This document shows positions 25,977 to 35,185 of a DNA stretch of 64,000 bases, piece after piece (within the stretch, counting starts at the first letter, position 1; the number at the start of each line of letters is the position of its first letter). A model generated the notes under the pieces. It was given only the letters and a program-made list of their open reading frames with translations, did no database searches and was not told where the DNA came from. The stretch covers positions 2,356,001 through 2,420,000 of the forward strand of contig NZ_AP024702.1 of assembly GCF_037076345.1 (NCBI RefSeq). The letters run 5' to 3'. The DNA comes from Haloferula helveola. GTDB taxonomy: Bacteria > Verrucomicrobiota > Verrucomicrobiia > Verrucomicrobiales > Akkermansiaceae. The translations under genes and the position numbers were made by a program.

Positions 25977-27002
25977 TCAGACTCCGCGTTCCGACAGCCT
26001 GCGCAGAGCCCACTCGGCGTGCTCCGCAATCAACGGGTCCGCATCTGTCGCAGCCTGCCTCAATGCCGGCAGGTCGTCTTCGGTGCCCGTATTTCCGAGC
26101 ACAACGCATACGTTCCTCAGGAACCGCGGGCGCTTGATGCGTTTGATCGGGCTCTTCCGAAACAAAGTACGGAACTCCTCGTCGTTCAGCGACAGGAAGT
26201 CGCGTGCCTTCAGAGCAAAGACCTCCTCCCGCGCATGGAAGCTCGCCTCACGGGAAAGCCTGGCGAAGCGGTTCCACGGGCAGACCTCAAGGCACTCGTC
26301 GCAGCCGTAGAGCCGGTCGCCGATTGCGGCACGGAACTCTTCCGGAATCGGGCCCTTGTGCTCGATGGTGAGGTAGGAAATGCAACGGCGGGCGTCGACG
26401 CGGTGCGGCGCCGTAATGGCATCGGTCGGGCAGGCGTCGATGCATCGGGTGCACTTGCCGCAATGATCGCCGAAGGGTTGGTCAGGCGGCAGGTCAAGGG
26501 TGGTCAGAAGTTCGGCGAGGAAGAACCAGGTGCCGAGGTGGCGATGGATCTGCACGGTCGACTTGCCGTTCCATCCGAGTCCGGCGTCGGTCGCGAAGTC
26601 GCGCTCGAGCACCGGGCCGGTATCGACGTAGTAGCGCTGGGTGCCGCCGAGTTCCGACATCGCAGCGTCGAGCTGCTTGAGCTTTTTCTCGATCAGGTCG
26701 TGGTAGTCGTCGTTCCACGAGTAGCGCGCGATCCTCCAGCCGGTGTCCGGGTTGGGGCCGGGATAGTAGTTCAGGGCGAGGGTGACCACCGACCTGCAGC
26801 CGGGAAGCACTTCGCGCGGGTCGCAGCGCCGGTGCGGCGTGCGTTCCATCCAGCCCATGTCGCCATGGCAGCCGTCATCAATCCACGACTCGAAGGCATC
26901 GGCATGGCTTGCCCTCGACGCGGCCGCGATCCGGCAGTCGTCGAAGCCGAGCTCGGCGGCGGCGGACTTGATCGATTCGGCGGGCGTCATGCTGGAGGGC
27001 AT
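25977..27002 (-). CDS. queG: Epoxyqueuosine reductase
   Basis: 341 residues from the ATG at 27000-27002; an alternative ATG is at 26988-26990. Cobalamin- and iron-sulfur-dependent enzyme for the last step of queuosine synthesis in tRNA. Two ferredoxin-type 4Fe-4S motifs are intact: CGKCTRCIDACP and CDECLEVCPWN. Other family segments are DPREVLPGCRSVVTLALNYY, RYYVDTGPVLERDFATDAGLGWNGKST and RRCISYLTIEHKG. The C-terminus carries HEAT-like helices (LRQAATDADPLIAEHAEWAL). queA lies about 8 kb away. A CCAAG-rich repeat abuts the first ATG. Confidence 0.95.
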   Translation of the reverse strand: MPSSMTPAESIKSAAAELGFDDCRIAAASRASHADAFESWIDDGCHGDMGWMERTPHRRCDPREVLPGCRSVVTLALNYYPGPNPDTGWRIARYSWNDDYHDLIEKKLKQLDAAMSELGGTQRYYVDTGPVLERDFATDAGLGWNGKSTVQIHRHLGTWFFLAELLTTLDLPPDQPFGDHCGKCTRCIDACPTDAITAPHRVDARRCISYLTIEHKGPIPEEFRAAIGDRLYGCDECLEVCPWNRFARLSREASFHAREEVFALKARDFLSLNDEEFRTLFRKSPIKRIKRPRFLRNVCVVLGNTGTEDDLPALRQAATDADPLIAEHAEWALRRLSERGV

Positions 27003-27004
27003 TG

Positions 27005-27033
27005 AACCGCCAAGTCGCCAAGACCGCCAAGGG
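27005..27033 (+). repeat. CCAAG-rich dispersed repeat, copy 1
   Basis: AACCGCCAAG-TCGCCAAG-ACCGCCAAG, starting 2 bp from the queG start codon. It matches copies near 29247, 29289, 50437, 58757 and 59316. Confidence 0.75.
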
Positions 27034-27116
27034 AAGAGTTCTTTCCGAAGCCCGGGCATGTCCGAACATGACCGGCTCTCCTGACAAGCGGGACGGATCG
27101 GCCCTGTAGCGGCGGC

Positions 27117-28025
27117 ATGATCAATCGATGGTATGCCGCGATGGCCACACTCCTGACTTTGGTGAGCGGAGCAAACGCGGACCGGATCGGCACCTACAAC
27201 ATCCGCTACGACAATCCCGGAGACCGCAAGTCGGGCAACGCGTGGGAGCAAAGGGCACCGGTCGTGGCCGGCATCATCCGTTTCCACGACTTCGACATCG
27301 TCGGCACCCAGGAGGGCTTCCGCCATCAGGTCGACGACCTCCGCAAGCTGCTCCCCGACCACCTCTGCTCTACCCACGGCCGGGACAACGGTGCGGAGCA
27401 AGGCGAACAGATCGCCATCTTCTTCAAGAAGGACCTCTACGAGCTGGCGGCCGATGGCTGCTTCTGGCTCTCCGAAACTCCCGACAAGCCAAGCAAAGGC
27501 TGGGACGCGGGGCTGCGACGGATTTGCGGCTGGGCCCAATTCAAGCCGAAGTCGGGTGGCGATCCGTTCTACGTCTTCAGCGTCCACTTCGACCACCGCG
27601 GCGAACAGGCGCGGCAGGAAAGTGCGAAGCTGCTGCTGGCAAAGGTCGATGAGATCGCCGGAAATGCCCCGGCCTTCGTCCTCGGCGACTTCAATGCGGA
27701 TCAGAACAGCACGACCTACCGGCTCCTCGAGGACTCTCCACGGCTGGCCGACACCTTCCGCACCTCGGAATTCCGATTCGCTCCGAATGGCACCGCCAAC
27801 CGATTCGACGCGGCATCGATGACGTCCAGCAGGATCGACCATGTCTTCGCTCCGGAAGGCGCGGCCATCGCGCGCTTCGGCATCCTGACCGATACCTACC
27901 GGGTCGCGAAATCAAGTGAGGCTGCCGATCAGACGTCGGGCAATTTCCCGAAGGAGGTGAAATTCGGCGACTTCGAGATCCGCCTGCCTTCGGACCACTA
28001 TCCGGTGCTGGTGGAGACCCGCTGA
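27117..28025 (+). CDS. Secreted endonuclease/exonuclease/phosphatase family protein
   Basis: 302 residues with a signal peptide (to about 21, SGANA). EEP-fold motifs: RIGTYNIRYDNPGD, DIVGTQEGF (metal-binding Glu), VFSVHFDHRGEQARQESAK, VLGDFNAD (catalytic Asp/Asn) and LPSDHYPVLVE (terminal Asp-His). It may hydrolyse phosphodiesters of nucleic acids, inositol phosphates or lipids; the family does not fix the substrate. Export suggests nutrient phosphate scavenging, which is inference. Confidence 0.87.
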   Translation: MINRWYAAMATLLTLVSGANADRIGTYNIRYDNPGDRKSGNAWEQRAPVVAGIIRFHDFDIVGTQEGFRHQVDDLRKLLPDHLCSTHGRDNGAEQGEQIAIFFKKDLYELAADGCFWLSETPDKPSKGWDAGLRRICGWAQFKPKSGGDPFYVFSVHFDHRGEQARQESAKLLLAKVDEIAGNAPAFVLGDFNADQNSTTYRLLEDSPRLADTFRTSEFRFAPNGTANRFDAASMTSSRIDHVFAPEGAAIARFGILTDTYRVAKSSEAADQTSGNFPKEVKFGDFEIRLPSDHYPVLVETR

Positions 28026-28028
28026 CCT

Positions 28029-28574
28029 TCAGGCGCCGCCGGTGAAGTGGTAACGGGCGCTCTCGAGGATGCCGCACGCGATTTCCTCGGCATCAAGCTC
28101 GGAAGTATCGAGCTCGAGATCCGCGACCTCCCGATACAGCGGCTCGCGCTCGGCGAGCAGACGGTCGATCCTTTCGCGCGGGTTGTCGGTGGCCAGCAGC
28201 GGCCGGTCCCGATTGCGTTTGGTGCGGGCGATGATCGTATCGGGCGAAACCTGCAGCCAGACGACGAAGCCCAGCTCCTTGAGCAGGCGTCGGTTGCGGC
28301 GTCGGCCGATGATCCCTCCGCCGGTGGCGATGATCGCGCGCCCAGCATCCTTCGATCCGAGCTCCTGGAGCACAGCCGCTTCGAGCTGGCGGAACATTTC
28401 CTCGCCGCGCCTCTCGAAGATCTCGGTGATCGGCATACCGGCCTTCGACTCGATCAGATCGTCAGTATCGACAAACGGATAGCCGAGCATCTGGCCGAGC
28501 CGTCGGCCGATGGTCGACTTCCCGCAGCCCATGAAGCCGACGAGGATGATGTTTTTCGGAATTTCCGAGCTCAT
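28029..28574 (-). CDS. aroK: Shikimate kinase
   Basis: 181 residues, the usual length. The Walker A motif is GFMGCGKS (13-20). The shikimate-binding DTDDLIE, the FRQLE segment and ATGGGI follow in order, then the lid RNRDRPLL. It phosphorylates shikimate to shikimate 3-phosphate in aromatic amino acid synthesis. It stands alone and converges with the nuclease gene (3-bp gap). Confidence 0.95.
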   Translation of the reverse strand: MSSEIPKNIILVGFMGCGKSTIGRRLGQMLGYPFVDTDDLIESKAGMPITEIFERRGEEMFRQLEAAVLQELGSKDAGRAIIATGGGIIGRRRNRRLLKELGFVVWLQVSPDTIIARTKRNRDRPLLATDNPRERIDRLLAEREPLYREVADLELDTSELDAEEIACGILESARYHFTGGA

Positions 28575-28698
28575 GGACCGACGCTAACCCGGAGCGGGTC
28601 CGGCGGGAAGGAAGGAGACCAATTACCCGGCCACCGCGTTCCAAGCGTGCCCCATTTCTACACTGGCGGCCCCGCGCGGGCGGCACGAGTATCGGGCC

Positions 28699-29199
28699 AT
28701 GAGCGAGGACATTCTCTGGAAAGGCAGCCCGTCCCAAATTCTGAACCTCGGCAAGCACCTCGTCGGTGTGCTGCTGCTGGCGGGCATCGGTGTCGGGGGA
28801 GCATTCTTCCCGCCGGTCTGGTTCGCGATCCCTTTGCCGCTGCTGTGGATGCTGTGGAACTACCTCAAGGTGCGCTGCCGGGTCTACGAGCTGACCAACG
28901 AGCGGCTCCGTCTCTACGACGGCGTGCTCAACCAGACGATTGACGAACTCGAGCTCTACCGGGTCAAGGACACCACCATGGACCGGCCGTTCTGGTTCCG
29001 CATGTTCGGCTTGTCGACCTTGCACCTCGACACCTCCGACCGCTCGCATCCGAAGGTCGATCTCGAGGCGATTGCCGACGGTGTGAACCTGCGCGAGACA
29101 TTGCGCAAGCAGGTCGAACACTGGCGCGACCGCAAGCGGGTGCGCGAGGTCGACTTCGAGGATGGCGACGACATGGAAGGTGACGGCCTCGATATCTGA
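28699..29199 (+). CDS. Bacterial PH-domain (bPH2/DUF304) membrane protein
   Basis: 166 residues. A short cytoplasmic start (MSEDILWKGSPSQ) is followed by two hydrophobic segments (about 18-52) and a PH-like domain (CRVYELTNERLRLYDGVLNQTIDELELYRVKDTTMDRPFWFRMFG), characteristic of bPH2. The C-terminal tail is highly acidic (FEDGDDMEGDG). The role is unknown; the family is usually membrane-associated. Confidence 0.82.
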   Translation: MSEDILWKGSPSQILNLGKHLVGVLLLAGIGVGGAFFPPVWFAIPLPLLWMLWNYLKVRCRVYELTNERLRLYDGVLNQTIDELELYRVKDTTMDRPFWFRMFGLSTLHLDTSDRSHPKVDLEAIADGVNLRETLRKQVEHWRDRKRVREVDFEDGDDMEGDGLDI

Positions 29200-29246
29200 T
29201 CCAGTTTCCAGGGAATGAGCCGACTTGGTCAACTTCCCACTGCTGG

Positions 29247-29320
29247 AACCGCCAAGGCGCCAAGGACGCAAAGATGGAGAATAGCGCGTTCCTTGGCGTT
29301 CTTGGCGACTTGGCGGTGAA
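29247..29320. repeat. Inverted pair of CCAAG-rich repeats (copies 2 and 3)
   Basis: AACCGCCAAG-GCGCCAAG-GACGCAAAG at 29247-29274, with its inverted relative at 29289-29320 and 14 bp between them, predicts a long hairpin. It lies in the spacer between the PH-domain gene and the convergent small membrane gene, so it may act as a bidirectional transcript end. Confidence 0.75.
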
Positions 29321-29360
29321 TCAAGCGGCGTCAGTATTGTTTGGGAAAGTGGGCTGAAGC

Positions 29361-29735
29361 CTACAGCTCCTCGCTTCCGGCACTCGGTTTGAGGACGAGG
29401 ATGCTGCCGAGCACGATCGCCCAGATGCCATACTTGCCCGGAGAGTAGCGGCCGCGACCTGATCCGCCTCCCACCCAGATCGCGCCGACGCCCAGCAAGA
29501 TCGCGATGATGCCCAGCAGGCGGATGCGGTTTTTCGGGCGCGGCGGGGGAAGCATCGCCAAGGCCGCACGCGCCTTTTCCGCCAGCATCTCGACCTCCAC
29601 CTCGTCGAGCAACCCGTCGAGGTCCTTCTGGTCGAGCGCCTTCTTGATCGTCGAGTTGGTCGCGCCCTTCAGCGCCAGATCCTCGACCAGTTCCTTGGCT
29701 TCGAGCCGTGCGGCGCCGATCGGTCGTTCGTTCAT
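29361..29735 (-). CDS. Hypothetical protein with helical N-terminus and two membrane helices
   Basis: 124 residues. An amphipathic or charged N-terminal half (about 1-65; AKELVEDLALKGATNSTIKKAL) is followed by two membrane helices (about 72-90 and 103-118) with a Gly-rich turn between. It overlaps the stop of the upstream 94-residue gene by 4 bp. Last gene of the gdhA operon. Function not recognised. Confidence 0.65.
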   Translation of the reverse strand: MNERPIGAARLEAKELVEDLALKGATNSTIKKALDQKDLDGLLDEVEVEMLAEKARAALAMLPPPRPKNRIRLLGIIAILLGVGAIWVGGGSGRGRYSPGKYGIWAIVLGSILVLKPSAGSEEL

Positions 29736-30016
29736 CGTGGTATCACATTGAAGCGGATCACCACCGCGATCGCCATCCCGCAGACACCGGCGATGATGTA
29801 GAACCAGCGGAGGTTGCTCCGATCGAGATTGCCGACCCAGTGGTCGACGACGGTTGCCGAGACGGCACTCAGGGTGAAGAGAAGGATCGCAAGCGCCAGG
29901 GCGCGGGTGGAGCGGTAGGGCAGATCCGGAGGAAAGACGTAGCCGCCCGCCAGCCCGAAGCCGACCATGAACACGACGAACATGGCGACCCGCAAGGGAG
30001 TGAACTTGAGCTCCAT
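29732..30016 (-). CDS. Hypothetical three-helix membrane protein
   Basis: 94 residues with three predicted membrane helices (about 8-28, 38-58 and 72-90). No recognised family. It begins 3 bp after the enoyl reductase stop and overlaps the next gene (ATGA), so it belongs to the gdhA operon. Confidence 0.65.
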   Translation of the reverse strand: MELKFTPLRVAMFVVFMVGFGLAGGYVFPPDLPYRSTRALALAILLFTLSAVSATVVDHWVGNLDRSNLRWFYIIAGVCGMAIAVVIRFNVIPR

Positions 30017-30019
30017 GTC

Positions 30020-30991
30020 TTACGGGACAAACAGTACCTTGCCGTCACGCTCAGGCGATCCGTTGCGTGCGAAAGCCGCGGCGAAGTCGGCAAGCGGATG
30101 GGTCGAGTCGACCGGTAGCTTCAGCTTCCCGTCGGCCATCACCTCGGCAAGGCGTTGGTAAACGCCGCGCACCTCGTCGACCGACGCGTGACGAAGCCAC
30201 TCGGTCAGCCAGAAGCCGCGGAGCTGGAGGTTCTTGAATATGAGCAGGCCGTTCGGAACCTTGAGCGGCTTGCGCCCCATCGCGCCATAGGTGACATGGA
30301 TGCCGCCGGGGCCGAGGATGTTCATCAGGCGCAGCGCGCTGTCCCCTCCGACGGCATTCAGCGCGAGAGCCGGACGGTCGGAACCGCAGATCGACTTGGC
30401 GGCATCGACACCATCGGAATCATCGAGCAGCACGTGGTCGGCGCCGAGCGCCTTCAGTTCGTCGAAGAGCGACTCGCGACGTACGAGATTGATCGTACGA
30501 AGCCCGAGCAGCGGGGCGAGCTGGATGACCGATTGGCCCACGCCCGAGTTGGCGGCGTTCTGCACCACCCACGAGCCTTCCGGCAAGGTGGCGAAGCCGG
30601 TCAGCATTTGCCATGCGGTCGCCGGGTTCACCTTCAGCATGGCGGCCTGCACCGGATCGATGCCCGCGGGAAGCTTCACGAGAGTCGAGGCCGGCACGAC
30701 CGTTTCCTCGGCCCAGAGTTCGGCCTGGGCGATGAAGATGCAACGGTCGCCGGGGGCGAACTCCGCCGAGCGGCTTTCGGTCACCTCGGCGCAGCCTTCG
30801 ATTCCCGCTACCGCCGGCAGTTCGGGTTTCACGCCGTACGTGCCCTCGATGAAATTCAGGTCGGCGGGATTGATCGGCGAGGCCAGCACGCGCAGCCGCA
30901 CGTCGCCGTCGTTGAGTGAGGCGGGCTCGTGGTCTTCGAGTGAGAGAACATCGGCGGCTTGGCCGAAGGTTGAGAAACGGAGGATCTTCAT
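30020..30991 (-). CDS. MDR-family 2-enoyl thioester reductase (MECR-like)
   Basis: 323 residues. The pattern SPINPADLNFIEGTYGVKPELPAVAGIEG, the MLKVNPATAWQML segment and QNAANSGVGQSVIQLAPLLGLRTINLVR closely follow mitochondrial and bacterial 2-enoyl thioester reductases, which reduce enoyl-CoA or enoyl-ACP with NADPH. It lacks the Cys ligands of zinc alcohol dehydrogenases. Its start overlaps the gdhA stop by 4 bp, a coupling with no obvious pathway link. Confidence 0.87.
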   Translation of the reverse strand: MKILRFSTFGQAADVLSLEDHEPASLNDGDVRLRVLASPINPADLNFIEGTYGVKPELPAVAGIEGCAEVTESRSAEFAPGDRCIFIAQAELWAEETVVPASTLVKLPAGIDPVQAAMLKVNPATAWQMLTGFATLPEGSWVVQNAANSGVGQSVIQLAPLLGLRTINLVRRESLFDELKALGADHVLLDDSDGVDAAKSICGSDRPALALNAVGGDSALRLMNILGPGGIHVTYGAMGRKPLKVPNGLLIFKNLQLRGFWLTEWLRHASVDEVRGVYQRLAEVMADGKLKLPVDSTHPLADFAAAFARNGSPERDGKVLFVP

Positions 30992-32250
30992 GGGAACATG
31001 CCGCGCTGGCTTTTGACTTCGGCGACGGTCTGGATGGCCAGCGCCTGGGCCGCCGTGCGATGGGCGAGCCCGTGGCGTTCCGCGAACTGCAGGACCCGGT
31101 TGAACGCGCCCTCAAGAATGGTTTCGAGGCGGGTCAGCACCTCGCGCTCGGTCCACCGGTAGCGCTGCAGGTTCTGCACCCACTCGAAGTAGGACACCGT
31201 GACGCCGCCCGCATTGGCGAGGACGTCGGGCACGACGAAGATGTCGCCGCGTTTCTCGAAAACCGCATCCGCCTCGGGGGTCGTCGGACCGTTGGCGCCC
31301 TCGACCAGCACCTTGCACTGGAGCCTTGGCGCGTTCGCTCCGGTAATCACCATGCCGCACGCCGCCGGCGCGAGCACGTCGCACGGCTGGCAGAGCATCT
31401 CCGCAGGATCGATGGCGTCCGCACCGTCGAAGCCGACCACCCCGCCGGTCTTGGCGACATGGTCGGAAAGCTTCTGCACGTCGATGCCCTTTTCGCTCCA
31501 CAGCGCTCCGGTGACGTCCGAGATGCCCCGGACATCGACGCCATATGACGCGAGCGTCAGGGCGGTGTGGAGACCGACGTTTCCGAATCCCTGGACGACC
31601 GCCGATGCCGAGCGCAATGCGACGCCGAGCTTGTTGAGCGCCCGCGAGGCGAGGAAGGCGACGCCGTGGCCGGTGGCGCGCGTGCGGCCGGCGGAGCCTT
31701 GGAGGTTGATCGGCTTGCCGGTGACGATGCCGGGAACGAGATGGCCGGCGTGGGTCGAGTAGGTGTCGAGCATCCATGCCATCGTCTGCTCGTTGGTTCC
31801 CATGTCGGGCGCCATGACATCGATCTCCTCGCCAATGAACGGGATCATTTCCATCGTGTAGCGACGGGTGATCCGCTCCTGCTCGCCGAGGGAAAGGTGG
31901 CGCGGGTCGCAATTGACGCCGCCCTTGCCGCCGCCGAACGGCAGGTCCATCAGCGCGCACTTCCAGTTCATCCACATCGCCAGCGCCGCGACTTCGCCGA
32001 GCTCGACGTCCGGATGGAAGCGCAGGCCGCCCTTCACCGGCCCGCGGGTCAGGTGGTGCTGCACCCGGTGGCCGAAGTAGACCTGGGTCGATCCGTCGTC
32101 GTGTCGCACGGGGATGGTGACGGTGATCAGGCGTTTCGGCCACTTGCAGCGCTCGCGGAGCTCGTCATTAAGCTCGAGGAAGTCGGCAACCTGATCGAAC
32201 TGTTCCGCCGCCATGGCGAAAACCGGGTTTTGCAGAAGTTCGGATCTCAC
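30988..32250 (-). CDS. gdhA: Glutamate dehydrogenase (Glu/Leu/Phe/Val family)
   Basis: 420 residues. Substrate-site segments are RGPVKGGLRFHPDV and MDLPFGGGKGGV with its catalytic Lys; the PDMGTNEQTMAWM block and the dinucleotide site (VVQGFGNVGLHTA) follow. The length fits the hexameric small-subunit class. It interconverts 2-oxoglutarate plus ammonia and glutamate. NAD or NADP preference cannot be read confidently. First gene of a four-gene minus-strand operon. Confidence 0.93.
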   Translation of the reverse strand: MRSELLQNPVFAMAAEQFDQVADFLELNDELRERCKWPKRLITVTIPVRHDDGSTQVYFGHRVQHHLTRGPVKGGLRFHPDVELGEVAALAMWMNWKCALMDLPFGGGKGGVNCDPRHLSLGEQERITRRYTMEMIPFIGEEIDVMAPDMGTNEQTMAWMLDTYSTHAGHLVPGIVTGKPINLQGSAGRTRATGHGVAFLASRALNKLGVALRSASAVVQGFGNVGLHTALTLASYGVDVRGISDVTGALWSEKGIDVQKLSDHVAKTGGVVGFDGADAIDPAEMLCQPCDVLAPAACGMVITGANAPRLQCKVLVEGANGPTTPEADAVFEKRGDIFVVPDVLANAGGVTVSYFEWVQNLQRYRWTEREVLTRLETILEGAFNRVLQFAERHGLAHRTAAQALAIQTVAEVKSQRGMFP

Positions 32251-32345
32251 GGTCCTTGGATAACCGCGCCAACGGGTCGGCGCCAGAGAAAGCTGGAGGG
32301 CTAAGGGCTGGCGGACGCCCCAATGCGGACCCTATCCTCGCCCCG

Positions 32346-34403
32346 ATGGAGCGACTCATGGTGGACGGCAGGTTTTTCCGGCTCGGCGACGAGCGGGTCT
32401 TCCTGCAGCTGATCACCTATGGTCCGCTCCCCGGCGGTTGGCCGGAGGACTTTGAGGGCGATTTCAAGCGGATCGCGGCCACCGGGGCTGATGCAATCCG
32501 GCTCTACCAGCACGCGCCCCGGCGATTGCTCGATGCGGCGAAAAGCTGCGGGCTCCGGGTGTTTCAAGGTCTCGAGTGGCCTCATGCCTGCGACTTCCTA
32601 GGAAATGGCGGCATCGCACCGGGGCTGCGTGCGATGGAGGACGCCTGCATCGAGAATGGTCACCATCCCGCGCTGGCGGGTGTGTTCGTAGCCAATGAGG
32701 TTCCGGCCGATCTGGTCCGGTGGATGGGCGCCGAGCGGGTCCGTGAGGCGCTTGAGGCGCTGATTCACTCCGGCAAAGAACGCTGGCCGCATCTGCTCTG
32801 GGCTTACGCGAACTACCCGAGCACCGAGTATCTCGAACCGGGCAACGCGGATTTCACCGCGATGAATGTCTACCTCGAACGGGAGCCGGATTTCCGGGCT
32901 TACCTGCGGCGACTTCATCACGTGGCGGGCGACCGACCGCTGATGGTGTCGGAGTTCGGCCTCGATTCGATGAGGAATGGAGAGGAACGGCAGGCCGAGG
33001 CGCTGGGCTGGGGCATCCGGGCGTGCCGCGAACTCGGGACTGCCGGTGTTGCGGCCTACGCGTGGAGCGACCGCTGGTGGAATGCCGGCGCCGAGGTGAA
33101 GGATTGGTCATTCGGACTGATCGACCGCCAAGGTGAGGCGAAGCCGGCGCTGGGAGCGGTGACCGAGGCATTCGCGGCCGACCCGGAACCCGTCCCGGAA
33201 ACGTCGGCATTCAGCGTGATCGTTTGCTGCAGGGACGGTCGTGAACGGATCGGCCGCTGTCTCGAGTCGCTGAGGATGCTGAACGGGCCCGAGCCGGAGG
33301 TGATCGTGGTCGACGACGGCTCTACCGATGGAACCGGCGAGCTCGTCGAAACGAGATTCCCGGAAGTCCGGCTGGTGCGCCTCGAAGCCGGCGGCCTCAG
33401 CGCGGCCCGCAATGCCGGTGCCGCCGCCGCCAGCCGCGAGATCGTCGCATTCACCGACGACGACTGCGAGGTCGACCCCGACTGGTTGATCGAACTCGGA
33501 CATTGCTTCGAGTCCGGCTGGGACGCGGTGGGCGGTCCCAACCTGCCGCCTCCGCCGTCGAACGCGTTCGAGGCGGTGATTGCCTCCGCCCCCGGGGCCG
33601 CCAGCCACGTGATGCTCGATGACCTTGAGGCCGAGCACGTGCCTGGATGCAATCTCGCGGTACGACGCACGACGTACTTCGCGATCGGCGGGTTCGATCC
33701 GGCATTCCGGACCGCAGGTGACGATGTCGACTTTTGCTGGCGATTGCGCGACGCCGGCATGCGGATCGGTTTCGCTCCCAACGGATTCGTCTGGCACCAC
33801 CGGCGTCCCTGCGCCAGCGGCTACCTCCGGCAGCAGATCGGCTACGGCAAGGCTGAGGCGCTGCTGATGCGCAAGCATCCCCGCCGTTTCTCACCTTCGG
33901 GAGACGCGATCTGGAAGGGCGTCATCTACGGCGGAGGCCCGGTGCGGGTCGAAGGCGAGGCCGTGATCTACCATGGTTCGATGGGAATGGCGGGCTACCA
34001 AGGGGTGATCACCCGGATGCAACCCCTGCGGCCGCTTTTCGGGCGCTTCGACCGTCCGGCGTGCCGGCTGCTGCTCAAGCTGCTGACGTGGATCGCGCCC
34101 CGGCTCCGTTCCCAAGCGCGGATCGGGAGATTTCGCGGACCGCTACCGCCCCAAGGGACGCTCACCGAAACCCCCGACGCGGAGCTCGCCATCTATGTGT
34201 CGGGCGGACGAGAATCCGTGCTCCGGAAGCTGCTGGACCTCGGCTGGGAGGCCGGAGGGCCGACCGACGGCTGGGACGTGCAGAAGGATGGCACCCGGGT
34301 ACTGGTTGCGTGCGAACACTTCGATGACGGGGCGAGCCGCCTGAGGATCCGGGTTTGGGGCGATGGGTCGCGGCTTCCCGACTTCGACAGCATCGGAGCC
34401 TGA
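32346..34403 (+). CDS. Glycoside hydrolase (clan A-like) fused to a GT2 glycosyltransferase
   Basis: 685 residues from the ATG at 32346; the frame is open 90 bp further upstream, without support. Residues about 1-285 resemble a clan A TIM-barrel glycosidase, with acid/base candidate Glu in VANEVP and nucleophile candidate Glu in VSEFGLDS, ending in a GLIDRQGEAKPAL segment. Residues about 295-560 are a GT2 domain: FSVIVCCRDG, VVDDGSTDGTGELV, GLSAARNAG, TDDDCEVD (DxD metal site) and a W-RLRDAG acceptor region. The C-terminal ~130 residues are unrecognised. No signal peptide, so presumably cytoplasmic, acting in glycan or exopolysaccharide metabolism. Confidence 0.8.
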   Translation: MERLMVDGRFFRLGDERVFLQLITYGPLPGGWPEDFEGDFKRIAATGADAIRLYQHAPRRLLDAAKSCGLRVFQGLEWPHACDFLGNGGIAPGLRAMEDACIENGHHPALAGVFVANEVPADLVRWMGAERVREALEALIHSGKERWPHLLWAYANYPSTEYLEPGNADFTAMNVYLEREPDFRAYLRRLHHVAGDRPLMVSEFGLDSMRNGEERQAEALGWGIRACRELGTAGVAAYAWSDRWWNAGAEVKDWSFGLIDRQGEAKPALGAVTEAFAADPEPVPETSAFSVIVCCRDGRERIGRCLESLRMLNGPEPEVIVVDDGSTDGTGELVETRFPEVRLVRLEAGGLSAARNAGAAAASREIVAFTDDDCEVDPDWLIELGHCFESGWDAVGGPNLPPPPSNAFEAVIASAPGAASHVMLDDLEAEHVPGCNLAVRRTTYFAIGGFDPAFRTAGDDVDFCWRLRDAGMRIGFAPNGFVWHHRRPCASGYLRQQIGYGKAEALLMRKHPRRFSPSGDAIWKGVIYGGGPVRVEGEAVIYHGSMGMAGYQGVITRMQPLRPLFGRFDRPACRLLLKLLTWIAPRLRSQARIGRFRGPLPPQGTLTETPDAELAIYVSGGRESVLRKLLDLGWEAGGPTDGWDVQKDGTRVLVACEHFDDGASRLRIRVWGDGSRLPDFDSIGA

Positions 34404-34445
34404 AATCCGGCTGGCACGCGCGCCCGGCATGCGCATGCTGTTTGC

Positions 34446-35147
34446 ATGAATTGGAACGTACTCCTGCTGGCATTTTCGCTCGTTATCCCGGTCGCGGCCC
34501 AAGCTCCGAAAGAGGAAAGCGTCCGCCCGGGAATCAACGAGAAGTTCCTCGATCCGGAGCTCAAGGTCGACGATTGGCTGAAGCGGTTCGAAGTCGAGAG
34601 CCGAGAAGTTTTCCACGCCCGCGATGCGGTGCTCGCCGCCTGCAAGATCAAGCCGGGCATGCGTGTCGCGGATATCGGAGCCGGCACCGGACTCTACACC
34701 CGGATGTTCGCGGACGCTGTGGGCAAAGACGGCTGGGTCTATGCGGTCGACATCAACGGAGCGTTTCTGCACCACATCCAGGCGCGGGCGAAACAGGAGG
34801 GCCACGCCAACATCTCGGCGATCCTCTGCCCGGAGGATTCGGTCTCGCTGCCGCCGAACTCGATCGATGTGGCCTTCGCCTGCGACACCTACCACCACTT
34901 CGAGTATCCGATGTCTACGCTCGCCTCGCTGCTCCGCGCCCTCAAGCCGGGCGGCACCTTCGTGGTGGTCGATTTCAAGCGGATTGAGGGCGAGTCGACC
35001 GACTGGGTGCTCGGTCACGTCAGGGCGGGCGAGGAGGTCTTCCGCAAGGAGATCGAGACCGCCGGACTGAAGTTCGAGGAGAAGGTCGAGGTCCCGGGGC
35101 TGGAGGAGAACTACTTCCTCCGCTTCTCGAAACCCGCGGCGCCCTGA
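34446..35147 (+). CDS. Class I SAM-dependent methyltransferase with signal peptide
   Basis: 233 residues. The N-terminus looks like a genuine signal peptide (MNWNVLLLAFSLVIPVAAQA). The methyltransferase fold begins at about 60: VADIGAGTGLYT (motif I), VYAVDIN (motif II), DVAFACDTYHH (motif IV), LKPGGTFVVVDF (motif V/VI). The tail EENYFLRFSK ends the fold. Export of a SAM-dependent enzyme is unexpected because SAM is cytoplasmic. The acceptor is unknown. Confidence 0.8.
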   Translation: MNWNVLLLAFSLVIPVAAQAPKEESVRPGINEKFLDPELKVDDWLKRFEVESREVFHARDAVLAACKIKPGMRVADIGAGTGLYTRMFADAVGKDGWVYAVDINGAFLHHIQARAKQEGHANISAILCPEDSVSLPPNSIDVAFACDTYHHFEYPMSTLASLLRALKPGGTFVVVDFKRIEGESTDWVLGHVRAGEEVFRKEIETAGLKFEEKVEVPGLEENYFLRFSKPAAP

Positions 35148-35185
35148 CCCTTGAAGTCAGCCGGGCGACCGGCTAAACGCCGCGT

